Shown: positions 17,695 through 34,386 of the stretch, in pieces | How the letters are laid out: every line of letters starts with the position of its first letter | How positions within the stretch are numbered: the first letter of the stretch is position 1 | Source of the DNA: Arthrobacter sp. V1I9 | GTDB lineage: Bacteria; Actinomycetota; Actinomycetes; Actinomycetales; Micrococcaceae | NCBI RefSeq assembly: GCF_030817075.1 | Contig: NZ_JAUSYU010000001.1 | Span: 2,294,001-2,358,000, forward strand | Length of the DNA: 64,000 nt | Direction of reading: 5' to 3' | Program-made: the position numbers and the translations under genes | Notes under the pieces: generated by a model | Seen by the model: only the letters and a program-made list of their open reading frames with translations | Database searches by the model: none | Told to the model about the DNA's origin: nothing

Positions 17695-17725
17695 GAGGCC
17701 CCAACCAGTGACTGGTTGGGGCCTC
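17695..17725 (-). terminator. Proximal rrn terminator hairpin
   Basis: Perfect 15-bp inverted repeat (GAGGCCCCAACCAGT and its complement around one central base) about 15 bases after the 5S 3' end. It is followed by CCCACACTTAAAAAC on the transcribed strand, with no U-tract. Confidence 0.65.
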
Positions 17726-17739
17726 GACCGAATGGTTGT

Positions 17740-17856
17740 CCGGCGGTGACCTACTCTCCCACACCCTCCCGGGTGCAGTACCATCGGCGCTGTGGGTCTT
17801 AGCTTCCGGGTTCGGAATGGGACCGGGCGTTTCCCCCACGCTATGACCGCCGTAAC
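17740..17856 (-). rRNA. rrf: 5S ribosomal RNA
   Basis: Minus-strand sequence begins GTTACGGCGGTCATAGCG and ends GGTCACCGCCGG, with the conserved CCCATTCCGAACCCGGAAGC in loops B/C. The 5' and 3' ends pair as helix I. Length about 117 nt. It is the last rRNA of the operon, 232 bases after the 23S gene. Ends are good to a few bases. Confidence 0.95.
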
Positions 17857-18088
17857 CCTTGCTCCGCACCCTGGCACCGGGGCGTGCCCGGGCGGGTGGG
17901 AAAATTTTTGGTTACAACATCGCTCCGTGTGTTGGAGCTGTGGTGTTGTTATTCAGTTATCGGTTCTCAAGCAACGGGTTTGTTGTTCGGGAACCACATA
18001 GTGGACGCAAGCAGTCTTGTTTATCTTTTACCACCCTCTTGGGTGCAAACCTCTTTTGAAGGATTGGTTTGCGGGGGTGGTGTGTGGT
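17857..18088 (-). other. 23S-5S spacer with one arm of the 23S processing stem
   Basis: No tRNA is present. It holds the boxA-like TTGCTTGAGAACC (plus positions 17962-17974) and at 17977-18017 the downstream arm of a long stem whose other arm is in the 16S-23S spacer. Confidence 0.7.
17977..18017 (-). other. Downstream arm of the 23S precursor processing stem
   Basis: In the transcript TGCTTGCGTCCACTATG pairs with CATAGTGGACGCGAGCA upstream of 23S (one G-U pair), and pairing extends through the GTTC...AACAACAAACC region with wobbles and few mismatches to about 38 bp. RNase III is known to cut such rrn stems. Confidence 0.75.
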
Positions 18089-23240
<5,152 letters not shown>

Positions 23241-23522
23241 GAAGTAAAACAAAAACAGAAACCACCCGGAAACCACGGAAATAACGCAGCAACCAGACAG
23301 CAAAAATTTGAAACCAGCTGTAAAAACCAGACCACCCACAGGGGCGGGCAGCCCGATCAATTCAACCAATCACTAAAACAATTGGTATCAACAAACTTGG
23401 CACACTATTGAGTTCTCAAACAACAGACACATTCGAATATTCCCGAAACAATTCATTGAATGAATTTTCTATTTCGTATTTCTTCGCTGCGATGTTTCAA
23501 TGTTATTTCATTCATTTTCACT
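23241..23522 (-). other. rrn leader region
   Basis: A/T-rich stretch without a gene. It contains the boxA-like TTGTTTGAGAACT at plus 23411-23423, matching copies in the two internal spacers, followed in the transcript by CAATAGTGTGCCAAG, an element widely conserved in actinobacterial rrn leaders and thought to act in antitermination. Confidence 0.7.
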
Positions 23523-23528
23523 TTGCAA
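23500..23528 (-). promoter_or_regulatory. Predicted rrn promoter
   Basis: On the minus strand TTGCAA (23528-23523), a 17-base spacer and TAACAT (23505-23500) make a good sigma-70-type promoter about 260 bases upstream of 16S. A second weaker pair, TTGAAA then TACGAA with 16 bases between, lies just downstream. Confidence 0.55.
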
Positions 23529-23680
23529 ATCCGGTTGTTTTCCCGGAATTCACTCTGTAGAGATGAATCCGCCCACCATAAACGAAGCATTTCTTCGCTC
23601 CGGCGCTTTCGCACACGGTGAAGCTGCTTCAGTTTTTGTTGGGGGTTGGTCGCTATTTTTCCGCTTCAGCGGCGGCGACT

Positions 23681-23740
23681 AGAAAGACATTACACGCTCC
23701 CCCGCGGCCTTGCAAGTCGGCTGCGGAGGAGCGTGCAATG
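23681..23740 (-). terminator. tyrS terminator
   Basis: CATTGCACGCTCC and GGAGCGTGTAATG in the tyrS transcript form a 13-bp stem with one G-U, loop about 27 bases, followed by TCTTTCT. It starts 12 bases after the tyrS stop and separates it from the rrn promoter. Confidence 0.75.
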
Positions 23741-23752
23741 GTAAGGAACGGG

Positions 23753-25066
23753 CTAGGGAACCAGCACTTCCACGGTGGCCAGGTTCTTCTTTCCGCGGCG
23801 CAGGAGCAGGTACTGCCCGTGCAGCAGTTCGGACTCCGAAATCACCGCTTCCGGATCGGATACCTTCTCGTTGTTGACGTAAGCGCCACCCTCGCCAACA
23901 GTGCGGCGGGCAGCGGACTTGCTTTCCGAGAGCCCCGAGGCGACCAAGAGGTCGACGATTCCCAGTGCGCCCACCTGCACCGTCGCCGAAGGAAGCTCCG
24001 AGGTAGCCGCCTGGAGCGTCGGCTTGTCCAGCGCGGACAGGTCGCCGTTTCCAAAGAGCGCCGCGGAAGCTGCAATGACCTTCTCGGTGGCTTCCACCCC
24101 GTGGACAAGGGACGTCACTTCGAAAGCAAGCTTCCGCTGGCCCTCCCGGGCAAACGGGCGCTCGGCCACTGCCTTGGCAACGTCTTCGATCTCGGCGCGG
24201 GTCAGGAACGTGAACACCTTCAACCGGTCCACCACGTCGGCATCGGCGGTGTTGAGCCAGAACTGGTAGAAGGCGTACGGGCTGCACATGCCGGCGTCGA
24301 GCCAAATGGCGTTTCCCTCGCTCTTACCGAACTTGGTGCCGTCCGAATTGGTGATCAGCGGAGTACCCAGCGCATGGACACTCTTGCCTTCCACCTTCCG
24401 GATCAGCTCGGTACCGCTGGTGAGGTTGCCCCACTGGTCGGAGCCGCCGGTCTGGAGCATGCAGCCGTAGTCACGGTACAGCTGGAGGTAGTCCATGCCC
24501 TGGAGGATCTGGTAGCTGAACTCGGTGTAGCTGATGCCCTCGTCCGAGTTCAGCCGCGATGCGACAGCGTCCTTGCGCAGCATGGTGCCCACACGGAAGT
24601 GCTTGCCCACCTCGCGCAGGAAGTCGATGGCGCTCAGCGGGGCAGTCCAGTCCAGGTTGTTGACCATCTGCGCAGCATTGTCGCCGTCGAAGCTGAGGAA
24701 CCGGCGTACCTGCGCCTGGAGGTAGCCCACCCATTCAGCAACGGTGTCCTTGGTGTTCAAGGTACGCTCGGCCGTGGGGCGGGGGTCACCGATCATGCCC
24801 GTGGAACCGCCTACCAGCCCGAGGGGCTTGTGGCCGGCCAGCTGCAGCCGCCGCATGACGAGCAGCTGGACCAGGTTGCCCAGGTGGAGGCTCGGCGCGG
24901 TGGGATCGAAGCCGCAATAGTACGTGACCGGTCCGCCGGCGAGGAGCTTTTCCAGCTCTGCTTCGTCAGTTGAGACGTGGACCAGGCCACGCCACTTCAG
25001 TTCCTGCCAGACGTTGGCAAAAGTGGGGTCGTTGTGTTGCGATTCGAGGCTGTTGAGTTCTGGCAC
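23753..25066 (-). CDS. tyrS: Tyrosyl-tRNA synthetase
   Basis: Class I aminoacyl-tRNA synthetase of 437 residues. TYYCGFDPTAPSLHLGNLV at about 48-66 contains the HIGH variant HLGN, KFGKSEGNAIW at about 235 is the KMSKS loop, and the C-terminal part is an S4 RNA-binding domain (VDLLVASGLSESKSAARR). Bacterial TyrRS type by the GGSDQWGN motif. The gene stands alone, with a terminator on one side and 89 bases to the helicase stop on the other. Confidence 0.97.
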   Translation of the reverse strand: MPELNSLESQHNDPTFANVWQELKWRGLVHVSTDEAELEKLLAGGPVTYYCGFDPTAPSLHLGNLVQLLVMRRLQLAGHKPLGLVGGSTGMIGDPRPTAERTLNTKDTVAEWVGYLQAQVRRFLSFDGDNAAQMVNNLDWTAPLSAIDFLREVGKHFRVGTMLRKDAVASRLNSDEGISYTEFSYQILQGMDYLQLYRDYGCMLQTGGSDQWGNLTSGTELIRKVEGKSVHALGTPLITNSDGTKFGKSEGNAIWLDAGMCSPYAFYQFWLNTADADVVDRLKVFTFLTRAEIEDVAKAVAERPFAREGQRKLAFEVTSLVHGVEATEKVIAASAALFGNGDLSALDKPTLQAATSELPSATVQVGALGIVDLLVASGLSESKSAARRTVGEGGAYVNNEKVSDPEAVISESELLHGQYLLLRRGKKNLATVEVLVP

Positions 25067-25155
25067 GCCTTCTAAGTTAGCAGGATTACCCAGTCCAGGC
25101 GCCGAGTGGGCGGCACCGGCGCCTGGACCGGATCAGGGTGCTTGAGCCGGAAAGA

Positions 25156-27384
25156 TCAGCGCCTGATCCCTGCAGGCACAGGCTCTGCAGCAATCAGCCG
25201 GAGCCGCTGCGTTGCGCGCGTCATGGCGACGTAGAGGTCCCCCACCTTGCCGTGCTCATGGTTCAGCATCATGCCGGGCTCCAGCACCACCACGCCGTCG
25301 AACTCCAGGCCCTTGGCCTCGCGGGGGCTGATCACCACAATGTCCTGCTCATAACCGCCGGCGCCGGTGCCGATCCGGCGGCCGTACTCGGCGCGCAGGG
25401 CGGCCATGGCCTCCGGCAGGAGGGGACCATCCGCGATGACAGCCAGCAGGCCGCCGTCGAGTGCTTCCAGTTCCTCCGGCAGGACTTCCACCAGACGGCG
25501 GACCACCTGGCCGGGGTCCACTTCGTCGATAACCGGAGACCAGCGTCCTTCCCGGACGGCCTTGGGTGCGGAGACGACGAGTCCCGCGGCGTTGGCCATC
25601 CGGACAGCTGCCTCGGCAATTTGGGACGGAGTGCGGTAGTTGACCGTCAGCTCCTCCAGCTGCCAGCGGTCGCCAAACATCGGGGCCAGCGCGCCCTGCC
25701 AGGAGTTGGCGCCGGCCACTGAGCTCGTCTGGGCGATATCACCCACGATCGTGAAGGACTTCAGGGGGCAACGGCGGACCAGCAGGCGCCACTGCATGGG
25801 CGAAAGCTCCTGCGCCTCGTCCACCACGATGTGGCCAAAGGCCCACGTGCGGTCGCTCGTGGCACGCTCGGCGGCGGTCAGCCGTGCTTCCTGTTCCTGG
25901 TTCTGCTCGGCCAGCTCCTCGGCGGACATCAGCGGATCCACGCCTGCAGCCTCCATGTTGACCAGGGTCTGCTTCGCGTTGGCAAGGTCGCGGGCACGGT
26001 CGTGCTCCTGCTGCGCCAGTCCACGCCCGGCAGCCGGATCCAGCTCGCCCAGCAACTCGGCAGCCTCGTCCAGCAGGGGAACATCGGATTCAGTCCAGGG
26101 GGCATCAGCCGGGCGCTGGAGCAGGGCGCGCTCAGCCGATGTCAGATGCGGAGTGCAGAATTCAAGCACGGCCGGCTTGCTGAACAGCTCCGAGATCAGC
26201 TTTTCGGGCGTCATCGGCATCCAGCACAGGTTGAGGGCAATCCGGACATCACGCGCCGTGCGGACATCCTCGGCCAGGTAGGAGCGGTCCGCGTTGTTGC
26301 CGATGTTGCCGGCTTCCACGAGCTCGGTCATCTGTTCGGTCAGTTCGCGCAGCAGGATCTTGACGAACGTCACCCGTGCTTCGTTGTGCGGTTTCCCGGT
26401 GGAACGTGCGCGTTCGCGGGCACGGCGCACCTGGCGCGGGGTCAGCACCAGCTTGCGGCCGTCCACTTCCAGGATCCGGTCTTCGGCAGGGATCCGCTGG
26501 CGGTTGGCGACGGCGTTGGCCACCACGGTGGCCATGTCGAGCCGGCCCTTGATGGCGGCAACGCCCGCATCAGGTTCGGGCACCGCATTGATGCCGGGCA
26601 TCAGGCGGCCCACGCTGGCCATCACGACGCCGGTCTCGCCCAGGGAGGGCAGCACCCTTTCGATGTACTTCATGAACGACGACGACGGGCCCACCAGCAG
26701 CACGCCCGCGGACTTGAGGCGGTCCCGGTGGGTGTACAGCAGGTAGGCGGCGCGGTGCAGTGCCACGGCGGTCTTGCCGGTACCCGGCCCGCCCTGCACC
26801 ACCACGGCGCCGGAGATGGAGGACCTGATGATGCGGTCCTGTTCCGACTGGATGGTGCTGACGATGTCCGACATCCGGCCGGTGCGCTTGGAGTTCAGGG
26901 CGGCGAGCAGGGCGCCCTCACCCTGCAGTGATTCGTCGTCTGCCAGCATGTCCGCGTCCAGCACATCGTCTTCGATGGCTTTGACCTCGCGGCCCTGCAG
27001 GATCAGGTGGCGGCGGCGGCGGACGCCCTGCCGGTCGAAGGCGGTGGCCTGGTAGAAGTGCCCGGCTTCGGGCGCGCGCCAGTCAACCATGAGCCGCTGC
27101 AGGTCCTCGGTGGTGAGGCCGATGCGGCCGATGTACTGCGCTTCTCCGGAGTCCAGGTCCAGCCGGCCGAAGACCAACCGGTCGTCAACAGCATCCAGCT
27201 GCGCCAGGCGGTCCTCGTACAGTGCGGCGAAGGCGTCACGCTCGGAAACGTTCTGCATGGTGCCCACGGCCCCTGACCGCCGGACCTGCGCGAGCTGCTT
27301 GCGCTTTTCCTCGCGCAACTCCTCCAGCCGGGCATACAGGCCGGCAACATAGTCCCGTTCGTGGGCCAAATCGGCGTCGAGCAT
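25156..27384 (-). CDS. HelD-like superfamily I ATPase (RNA polymerase recycling factor)
   Basis: Protein of 742 residues. The N-terminal 60 residues are a charged coiled coil (LYARLEELREEKRKQL), Walker A is VVQGGPGTGKTAVALH at about 195-210, Walker B VVDEAQELSPMQWRLL near 545, and UvrD-like C-terminal motifs follow (GLEFDGVVVLEPG, LYVAMTRATQRL). This is the layout of actinobacterial HelD/HelR, which dislodges stalled RNA polymerase and can protect against rifamycins. Those functions are known for the family, not shown here. I saw no rifampicin-associated inverted repeat in the 67-base gap upstream. Confidence 0.88.
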   Translation of the reverse strand: MLDADLAHERDYVAGLYARLEELREEKRKQLAQVRRSGAVGTMQNVSERDAFAALYEDRLAQLDAVDDRLVFGRLDLDSGEAQYIGRIGLTTEDLQRLMVDWRAPEAGHFYQATAFDRQGVRRRRHLILQGREVKAIEDDVLDADMLADDESLQGEGALLAALNSKRTGRMSDIVSTIQSEQDRIIRSSISGAVVVQGGPGTGKTAVALHRAAYLLYTHRDRLKSAGVLLVGPSSSFMKYIERVLPSLGETGVVMASVGRLMPGINAVPEPDAGVAAIKGRLDMATVVANAVANRQRIPAEDRILEVDGRKLVLTPRQVRRARERARSTGKPHNEARVTFVKILLRELTEQMTELVEAGNIGNNADRSYLAEDVRTARDVRIALNLCWMPMTPEKLISELFSKPAVLEFCTPHLTSAERALLQRPADAPWTESDVPLLDEAAELLGELDPAAGRGLAQQEHDRARDLANAKQTLVNMEAAGVDPLMSAEELAEQNQEQEARLTAAERATSDRTWAFGHIVVDEAQELSPMQWRLLVRRCPLKSFTIVGDIAQTSSVAGANSWQGALAPMFGDRWQLEELTVNYRTPSQIAEAAVRMANAAGLVVSAPKAVREGRWSPVIDEVDPGQVVRRLVEVLPEELEALDGGLLAVIADGPLLPEAMAALRAEYGRRIGTGAGGYEQDIVVISPREAKGLEFDGVVVLEPGMMLNHEHGKVGDLYVAMTRATQRLRLIAAEPVPAGIRR

Positions 27385-27451
27385 TTAACGTTCCCCTATC
27401 GCAAAAGACAGACCTACCATTCTACAACCATTTCCGCTAACGCTTGCGAAA

Positions 27452-28099
27452 CTAGCGCTTTCTTGGTTTGGCCGCCTTGTACTTCGACACCGTGGGATCC
27501 CCCGTGATCCAAAACCGCCAGGCGTACTGCCCGGATCCGCCGACGCCGGAAACGCCCACTCTGGGGCCAGAACTGACCTCCGGAACCGGCTGCTCCGCGA
27601 GCCTCAGCCCAAAAGGCGGCTCCAAGGCGTCACGGCCGCTGTAGGCGGTTGTCAGGCCGAGGGCTTTGGCGAGCCGGGCCGGGCCGCTGGCAAGATCGGC
27701 AGGGTTTTTCGAGGTAGGCCGGCGGTGCTGTGCCAGTTCGAGGCCCTCCACGATTTCTCCGGCGCGCAGCAGCAGAGCGGAGGCAACGCCTGCCGGGCCA
27801 CACACAATGTTTGTGCAGTGATGCATGCCGTAGGTGAAGTAGACGTACAGGTGTCCGGCGGGGCCGAACATGGGAGCGTTCCGGGGCGTAGGGCCGCGGT
27901 ACGTATGTGAGCCGGGATCAGGGTGCAGGGAATCCTCCGGCCCGAGGTAGGCCTCCACTTCCGTGAGCCGCACGGAGACCCGGCCGTCCCGTGAATCATG
28001 GGTCAGGACAGCCCCCAGCAGCATCGGTGCCAGTTCGCGGGCATCTCCCGACAGGAATTCCCGCAGCGGTTCCCGGGCCGGAGAGGGACTTCTGCTCAT
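27452..28099 (-). CDS. 3-methyladenine DNA glycosylase, AAG/MPG type
   Basis: Monofunctional base-excision glycosylase of 215 residues for alkylated purines and hypoxanthine. Family markers: [18 protein letters not shown], with the catalytic Glu, followed by [27 protein letters not shown] and RAGEIVEG. The C-terminus is basic. It is divergent from the ada-alkA gene, start to start 115 bases, which groups three alkylation-repair genes around one shared control region. Confidence 0.93.
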   Translation of the reverse strand: MSRSPSPAREPLREFLSGDARELAPMLLGAVLTHDSRDGRVSVRLTEVEAYLGPEDSLHPDPGSHTYRGPTPRNAPMFGPAGHLYVYFTYGMHHCTNIVCGPAGVASALLLRAGEIVEGLELAQHRRPTSKNPADLASGPARLAKALGLTTAYSGRDALEPPFGLRLAEQPVPEVSSGPRVGVSGVGGSGQYAWRFWITGDPTVSKYKAAKPRKR

Positions 28100-28214
28100 G
28101 GCCAGACTCTATCCAAAGACTGCGACGGAGCCGGGCCGCAACACCACAAAACGGGCGCACGGCCATGTCCGATTTCCGCTAGCTCCGCTCCTGTGCTGCT
28201 GGCAGGATGGAGTG

Positions 28215-29765
28215 ATGGACTTTTGGCAGCGCTACCGGGCGATAGACGCCCGGGACACCCGGTTCGACGGGCAGTTCTACACTGCCGTCCGCACCACGGG
28301 CATCTATTGCCGCCCGTCATGCCCGGCCAGGACTCCCAAGGCTGCGAACGTCACGTTTTATGAGACCTCAGCCGCAGCGCACGAGGCCGGCTACCGGGCC
28401 TGCAAGCGCTGCCTCCCCGAGGCGGTTCCGGGAACGCCTGCCTGGAACGTGCGGCAGGACATCGCGGGGCGTGCCATGCGCCTGATCAACGACGGCGTAG
28501 TGAACCGGGACGGCGTCGATGGCCTTGCCGCCCGACTGGGCTATTCCTCACGGCAGCTGAACCGGATCCTCAGCCAGGAGCTGGGCGCCGGTCCCCTCTC
28601 GCTCGCACGTGCCGGCCGGGCACAGACAGCGCGCACGCTGCTGGTTTCCACGTCGATGAAGCTCGCGGACGTCGCCTTCGCGGCCGGCTTCAGCAGCGTC
28701 CGCCAGTTCAACGAAACCATGGTGGAAGTCTTTGCCATGACTCCCACCGCCCTCCGCTCCGCCAGGCATGCCAAGGCGGCCGCCGGGGGCTCTACCGCAC
28801 TGACCCTCAGCCTCCCCTACCGCGACCCCTTCGACCCCGGCGTCTTCACTTTCCTGGCGGTGCGGGCCATCCCCGGGATCGAGGCAGGAACGGCGACCTC
28901 CTACGCGCGCACGCTAAGGCTGCCGCACGGTGATGCGCGCTTCACCATCGAGTACGACGCCGGCGCACCGGGACGGCCACTGACCCTCACCATCGGCGCG
29001 GTGGACCTTCGGGATCTGCCGGCCCTGCTGAGCCGCGTCCGGCGGCTGTTCGACCTGGATGCGGACCCGGTGGCGATCGACGGCGCCCTGGCCGGGGACA
29101 GCAGGCTGGCGGCTGCAGCGGCCCGCACTCCGGGAATCAGGATGCCGGGGGCGCTTGACCCTGCCGAGATGCTGATCAGGGCCATGATCGGCCAGCAGAT
29201 CACCGTGGCTGCGGCGCGGACCGCCCTCACCCGGCTGGCCGCCGTCGGAAGTTCAAGCCGAAGCCCCGGTGAGGGCCTCGACCGGATGTTTCCCACCCCG
29301 GCGGAAATTGCTGCCGACGGCTGCGCCCTCCTGCGCGGCCCCCGGAAACGCATCGATGCCCTCGGCGCGGCAGCTTCTGCCCTGGCAGAAGGTACGCTCG
29401 ACTTCGGCTATGGCGACGACGTGGCAAGCCTCAGTGCAAAGTTGCTCCCGCTGGCCGGCGTCGGACCCTGGACCGTGGGCTACCTCGCCATGCGTATCCT
29501 GGGCGCCCCGGACGTGTTCCTTGCCAATGACGCGGCGGTGCGGAACGGAATCAAGGCCTTGGACTGCCCGAAGAATTCAGGCCCGGCCGGCTCGGGGAAG
29601 TCCTGGACCGCGAACCCGGACTTCCGCGAAGTCAGCCCCTGGCGCTCTTACGCCACCATGCACCTGTGGCGGGCAGCAGCGGAGTTCCCGGCGGGTACAC
29701 GTCCTGGCACAACAAAGGACGTTGCCGCAGCAGGCAGCAGAACAGCAGAGAAAGCGAACCAATGA
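28215..29765 (+). CDS. Ada-AlkA fusion: methyl-responsive regulator with DNA-3-methyladenine glycosylase II
   Basis: Protein of 516 residues with three parts. Residues 1-75 are the Ada zinc domain, with the four Cys in [13 protein letters not shown] and YRACKRC, the first being the methyl-accepting Cys by homology. Residues 80-190 are an AraC-type DNA-binding domain ([20 protein letters not shown]). From 200 on it is AlkA: an AlkA_N fold, then HhH-GPD with [15 protein letters not shown] and the catalytic Asp in [11 protein letters not shown]. Thus a regulator and a glycosylase are one chain. A GTG directly before the ATG could also start it. The stop overlaps the ogt start (ATGA). Confidence 0.92.
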   Translation: MDFWQRYRAIDARDTRFDGQFYTAVRTTGIYCRPSCPARTPKAANVTFYETSAAAHEAGYRACKRCLPEAVPGTPAWNVRQDIAGRAMRLINDGVVNRDGVDGLAARLGYSSRQLNRILSQELGAGPLSLARAGRAQTARTLLVSTSMKLADVAFAAGFSSVRQFNETMVEVFAMTPTALRSARHAKAAAGGSTALTLSLPYRDPFDPGVFTFLAVRAIPGIEAGTATSYARTLRLPHGDARFTIEYDAGAPGRPLTLTIGAVDLRDLPALLSRVRRLFDLDADPVAIDGALAGDSRLAAAAARTPGIRMPGALDPAEMLIRAMIGQQITVAAARTALTRLAAVGSSSRSPGEGLDRMFPTPAEIAADGCALLRGPRKRIDALGAAASALAEGTLDFGYGDDVASLSAKLLPLAGVGPWTVGYLAMRILGAPDVFLANDAAVRNGIKALDCPKNSGPAGSGKSWTANPDFREVSPWRSYATMHLWRAAAEFPAGTRPGTTKDVAAAGSRTAEKANQ

Positions 29766-30256
29766 AGGCCCAGTTGCTTCACATGTCCACCCCGGACGGC
29801 CCGTTCACCATCCTCGCCCGGGACGGCGTGGTCCTCTCCAGCGGCTGGACCGAAAAGCCCGGTGATTTGACCGGGCAGATCCATCCGACCCTGCGGCCCG
29901 GCACCTTGGAATTGGTCAGCGAACTTGGAGAAATTTCGGCGGCGGTCGAAGCGTTCTACGCCGGAAATCCGGCCCCGGCGATGAAGGTTCCCGTGCGGCA
30001 AATGTCCGGGCCGTTCCGGGTCCACGCGTGGGACGTGCTGCGGCTGGTCCGGCCGGGGTCCCCCGTGACATATACCGAGTACGCCGGGCTGGCCGGTAAT
30101 CCAAAGGCTGTACGGGCGGCCGCCAGCGCCTGTGCCTTCAATGCTGCAGCCCTGTTCGTCCCCTGCCACCGTGTCATCCGGACCGACGGTTCGCTGGGTG
30201 GATTCCGCTGGGGACTGCCCATCAAACAGAGCCTGCTGGCGCGCGAAGCCGCCTGA
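29762..30256 (+). CDS. ogt: Methylated-DNA--protein-cysteine methyltransferase
   Basis: Suicide repair protein of 164 residues that removes O6-methylguanine. The active site [18 protein letters not shown] is at about 133-150, with the acceptor Cys inside PCHRV. A helix-turn-helix region ([20 protein letters not shown]) precedes it. The four-base ATGA overlap with ada-alkA ensures coupled translation, so sensor, glycosylase and methyltransferase are produced together in an adaptive-response operon. Confidence 0.94.
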   Translation: MKAQLLHMSTPDGPFTILARDGVVLSSGWTEKPGDLTGQIHPTLRPGTLELVSELGEISAAVEAFYAGNPAPAMKVPVRQMSGPFRVHAWDVLRLVRPGSPVTYTEYAGLAGNPKAVRAAASACAFNAAALFVPCHRVIRTDGSLGGFRWGLPIKQSLLAREAA

Positions 30257-30272
30257 TCCAGGTTGGGGAACG

Positions 30273-31049
30273 CTAGTCCTGTTGAGGTGTTGGCGTTCCC
30301 GCAGGCCACGGCAGCAGGGCGGGCAGGTCCACGCCGTCGGCTGCCGCGGATGCCCTCAGGCTGCCCAGTGTGGGTTCGCGCCCCGCCAGCCAGGCCGCAA
30401 TATCCGTGACCATCCCGCTGATTACGGTGGATCTGTTGCCGCTGCCGATGCTCAGCGGCGGGTGGCCCAGGGGCTGCAGTACCAGTCTGTCGTCGGGCTG
30501 GACGCGGGCTGAGAGAAAATCGAACAGGTGCTCACAGAACTCCCGGCTCCAGGTTTCCGGTCCCCTGCCCGTCAACAGGTCCGAGTTATGGATAACGAGT
30601 TCCCGCCACAGCGCCAGGCCGCCGTCCAGGACCACTCCCCCGCGGTAGGTGATGGGTGCGTACCAGCCGGTGCGGTTGGCAGACGAATCCTTGATGCCAG
30701 GCAGCGCGTCGAACGTCTTGATCGCCCGTTGCAGGGCTGCCGTCAGATGCGCCAGGTGTGTGGCAGCATCGTGGCCGGCAGCCATGTCGATCGCCCTGTT
30801 CCGGCCGTCCGTGCCGCCGTCGTACAGCTCGATGCTCTCGTCCCGGGCGGCGTACTCGAGCTGCCGGGCCATGGCGTTGGAGATCCCGGTGAGGTGGGCC
30901 AGGACATGGCCCCGCGTCCAGCCGGGCAGGGCGGACGGAGCCCGCAGGTCCTCTTCGCCGAGCTTGGCAGCATCGGAGGCAACGTCGTCGGCGGCTTTAT
31001 GGAGCCCGGCGAGCAGGACTTCTGGTGCGGGAGCAGTCATGGCGCTCAT
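30273..31049 (-). CDS. Maleylpyruvate isomerase family (DinB-like) mycothiol-dependent protein
   Basis: Protein of 258 residues. The N-terminal MDMPI/DinB helical bundle holds the metal-site His residues in WTRGHVLAHLTG (about 46-57) and WRELVIHNSDLL (about 170). The C-terminal domain is the smaller MDMPI_C type. In some actinobacteria this enzyme isomerises maleylpyruvate with mycothiol as cofactor; no gentisate pathway genes lie nearby, so the substrate here is unknown. The stop of the next gene upstream is one base before its ATG; an internal ATG three codons later is equally possible. Confidence 0.8.
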   Translation of the reverse strand: MSAMTAPAPEVLLAGLHKAADDVASDAAKLGEEDLRAPSALPGWTRGHVLAHLTGISNAMARQLEYAARDESIELYDGGTDGRNRAIDMAAGHDAATHLAHLTAALQRAIKTFDALPGIKDSSANRTGWYAPITYRGGVVLDGGLALWRELVIHNSDLLTGRGPETWSREFCEHLFDFLSARVQPDDRLVLQPLGHPPLSIGSGNRSTVISGMVTDIAAWLAGREPTLGSLRASAAADGVDLPALLPWPAGTPTPQQD

Positions 31050-31050
31050 C

Positions 31051-31587
31051 CTAGCCGGGAAGAACGCCGTCGGGGCCGAACTTGTGGCGGATGTGGGAGC
31101 GGTCGTGGCTCGCCTGCCAGAACTCGATCTCTGCTGGCTGGATGGCGTAAAGCTGCCAGTCGGGGTTGCCGCTGCCGTCAGCCCGCGGGCGCTCCGCCCA
31201 GTCCCGGGCCGATGCCTCGACGGACAGCTCGACGACGGGGCCGGCCACCCGGACTTGCCTGCCCAGCGATGGCCAGTAGAAATTGAGGGCGGCGCGCGGG
31301 TTGGCGCTGAGCTCCCTGCCTTTGCGCGAGGTGCGGGCCGTGGCGAACTGCCAGCCGTCGTCGTCGATGTTTTTCAGGATCAGCATTCGCGACGACGGCT
31401 GGCCGCTGCCGTCCACCGTGGCAAGGCTGCAGGCGTGCGGTTGGCGCTCCCCCGCTGCCAGAGCCTCATCCAGCCATTGGTGGAAGAGTTCTGTGGGATC
31501 CGCAGGCGCGGTGGCCGGGTCGAAGCCGGGCATCATGTCCGGGAAATCGGGAAGCGCACGGAGTTGCCTGCGGAAGGAGTCGCTCAT
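31051..31587 (-). CDS. PNPOx-like flavin-binding protein
   Basis: Protein of 178 residues in the pyridoxamine 5'-phosphate oxidase-like split-barrel superfamily. It has SLATVDGSGQPSSRMLILKNID and FATARTSRKGRELSANP, where the FMN phosphate is bound in PdxH. The WQASHDRSHIRHKF segment near the C-terminus is close to the WQ...R..R of true PdxH. It is shorter than E. coli PdxH by about 40 residues, mostly at the N-terminus. I therefore prefer a PdxH-type oxidase but cannot exclude a related flavoprotein. It precedes the MDMPI gene by one base. Confidence 0.78.
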   Translation of the reverse strand: MSDSFRRQLRALPDFPDMMPGFDPATAPADPTELFHQWLDEALAAGERQPHACSLATVDGSGQPSSRMLILKNIDDDGWQFATARTSRKGRELSANPRAALNFYWPSLGRQVRVAGPVVELSVEASARDWAERPRADGSGNPDWQLYAIQPAEIEFWQASHDRSHIRHKFGPDGVLPG

Positions 31588-31611
31588 GGCGCCATGATAG
31601 TGGCGACTCCT

Positions 31612-31718
31612 ATCAACGCTCTATCAGTTGTTGCCTCAAAATCGGCAACGCTCTCTCACTTTCGTGAGAAAAGTGAGAGACCGTTGGTCAAAAGGCGGCA
31701 TCAAGTGAGAGAGCGTTT
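31612..31718. repeat. Nested palindromic intergenic repeat element, copy A (full module)
   Basis: Four 13-mers: AACGCTCTATCAG at 31615, AACGCTCTCTCAC at 31647, then the inverted GTGAGAGACCGTT at 31673 and GTGAGAGAGCGTT at 31705. Start distances are exactly 32 within each pair, so the element is symmetric about 31666. The inner pair makes the hairpin CTCTCACTTT (31653-31662) with AAAGTGAGAG (31670-31679). It starts seven bases after the argH stop, so it could also act as the arg operon terminator. Confidence 0.75.
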
Positions 31719-31723
31719 GGTGG

Positions 31724-34341
<2,618 letters not shown>

Positions 34342-34386
34342 TTGAAATGCTCCTTGTGATTGGGGTTGTAGATATTGTCATCAAGC

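Noticed and set aside
27385..27451. Search for a rifampicin-associated element before the HelD gene
   Set aside because: Only a weak CGCTTGCG-type palindrome near the mpg stop was seen; it does not match the known inverted repeat well enough.
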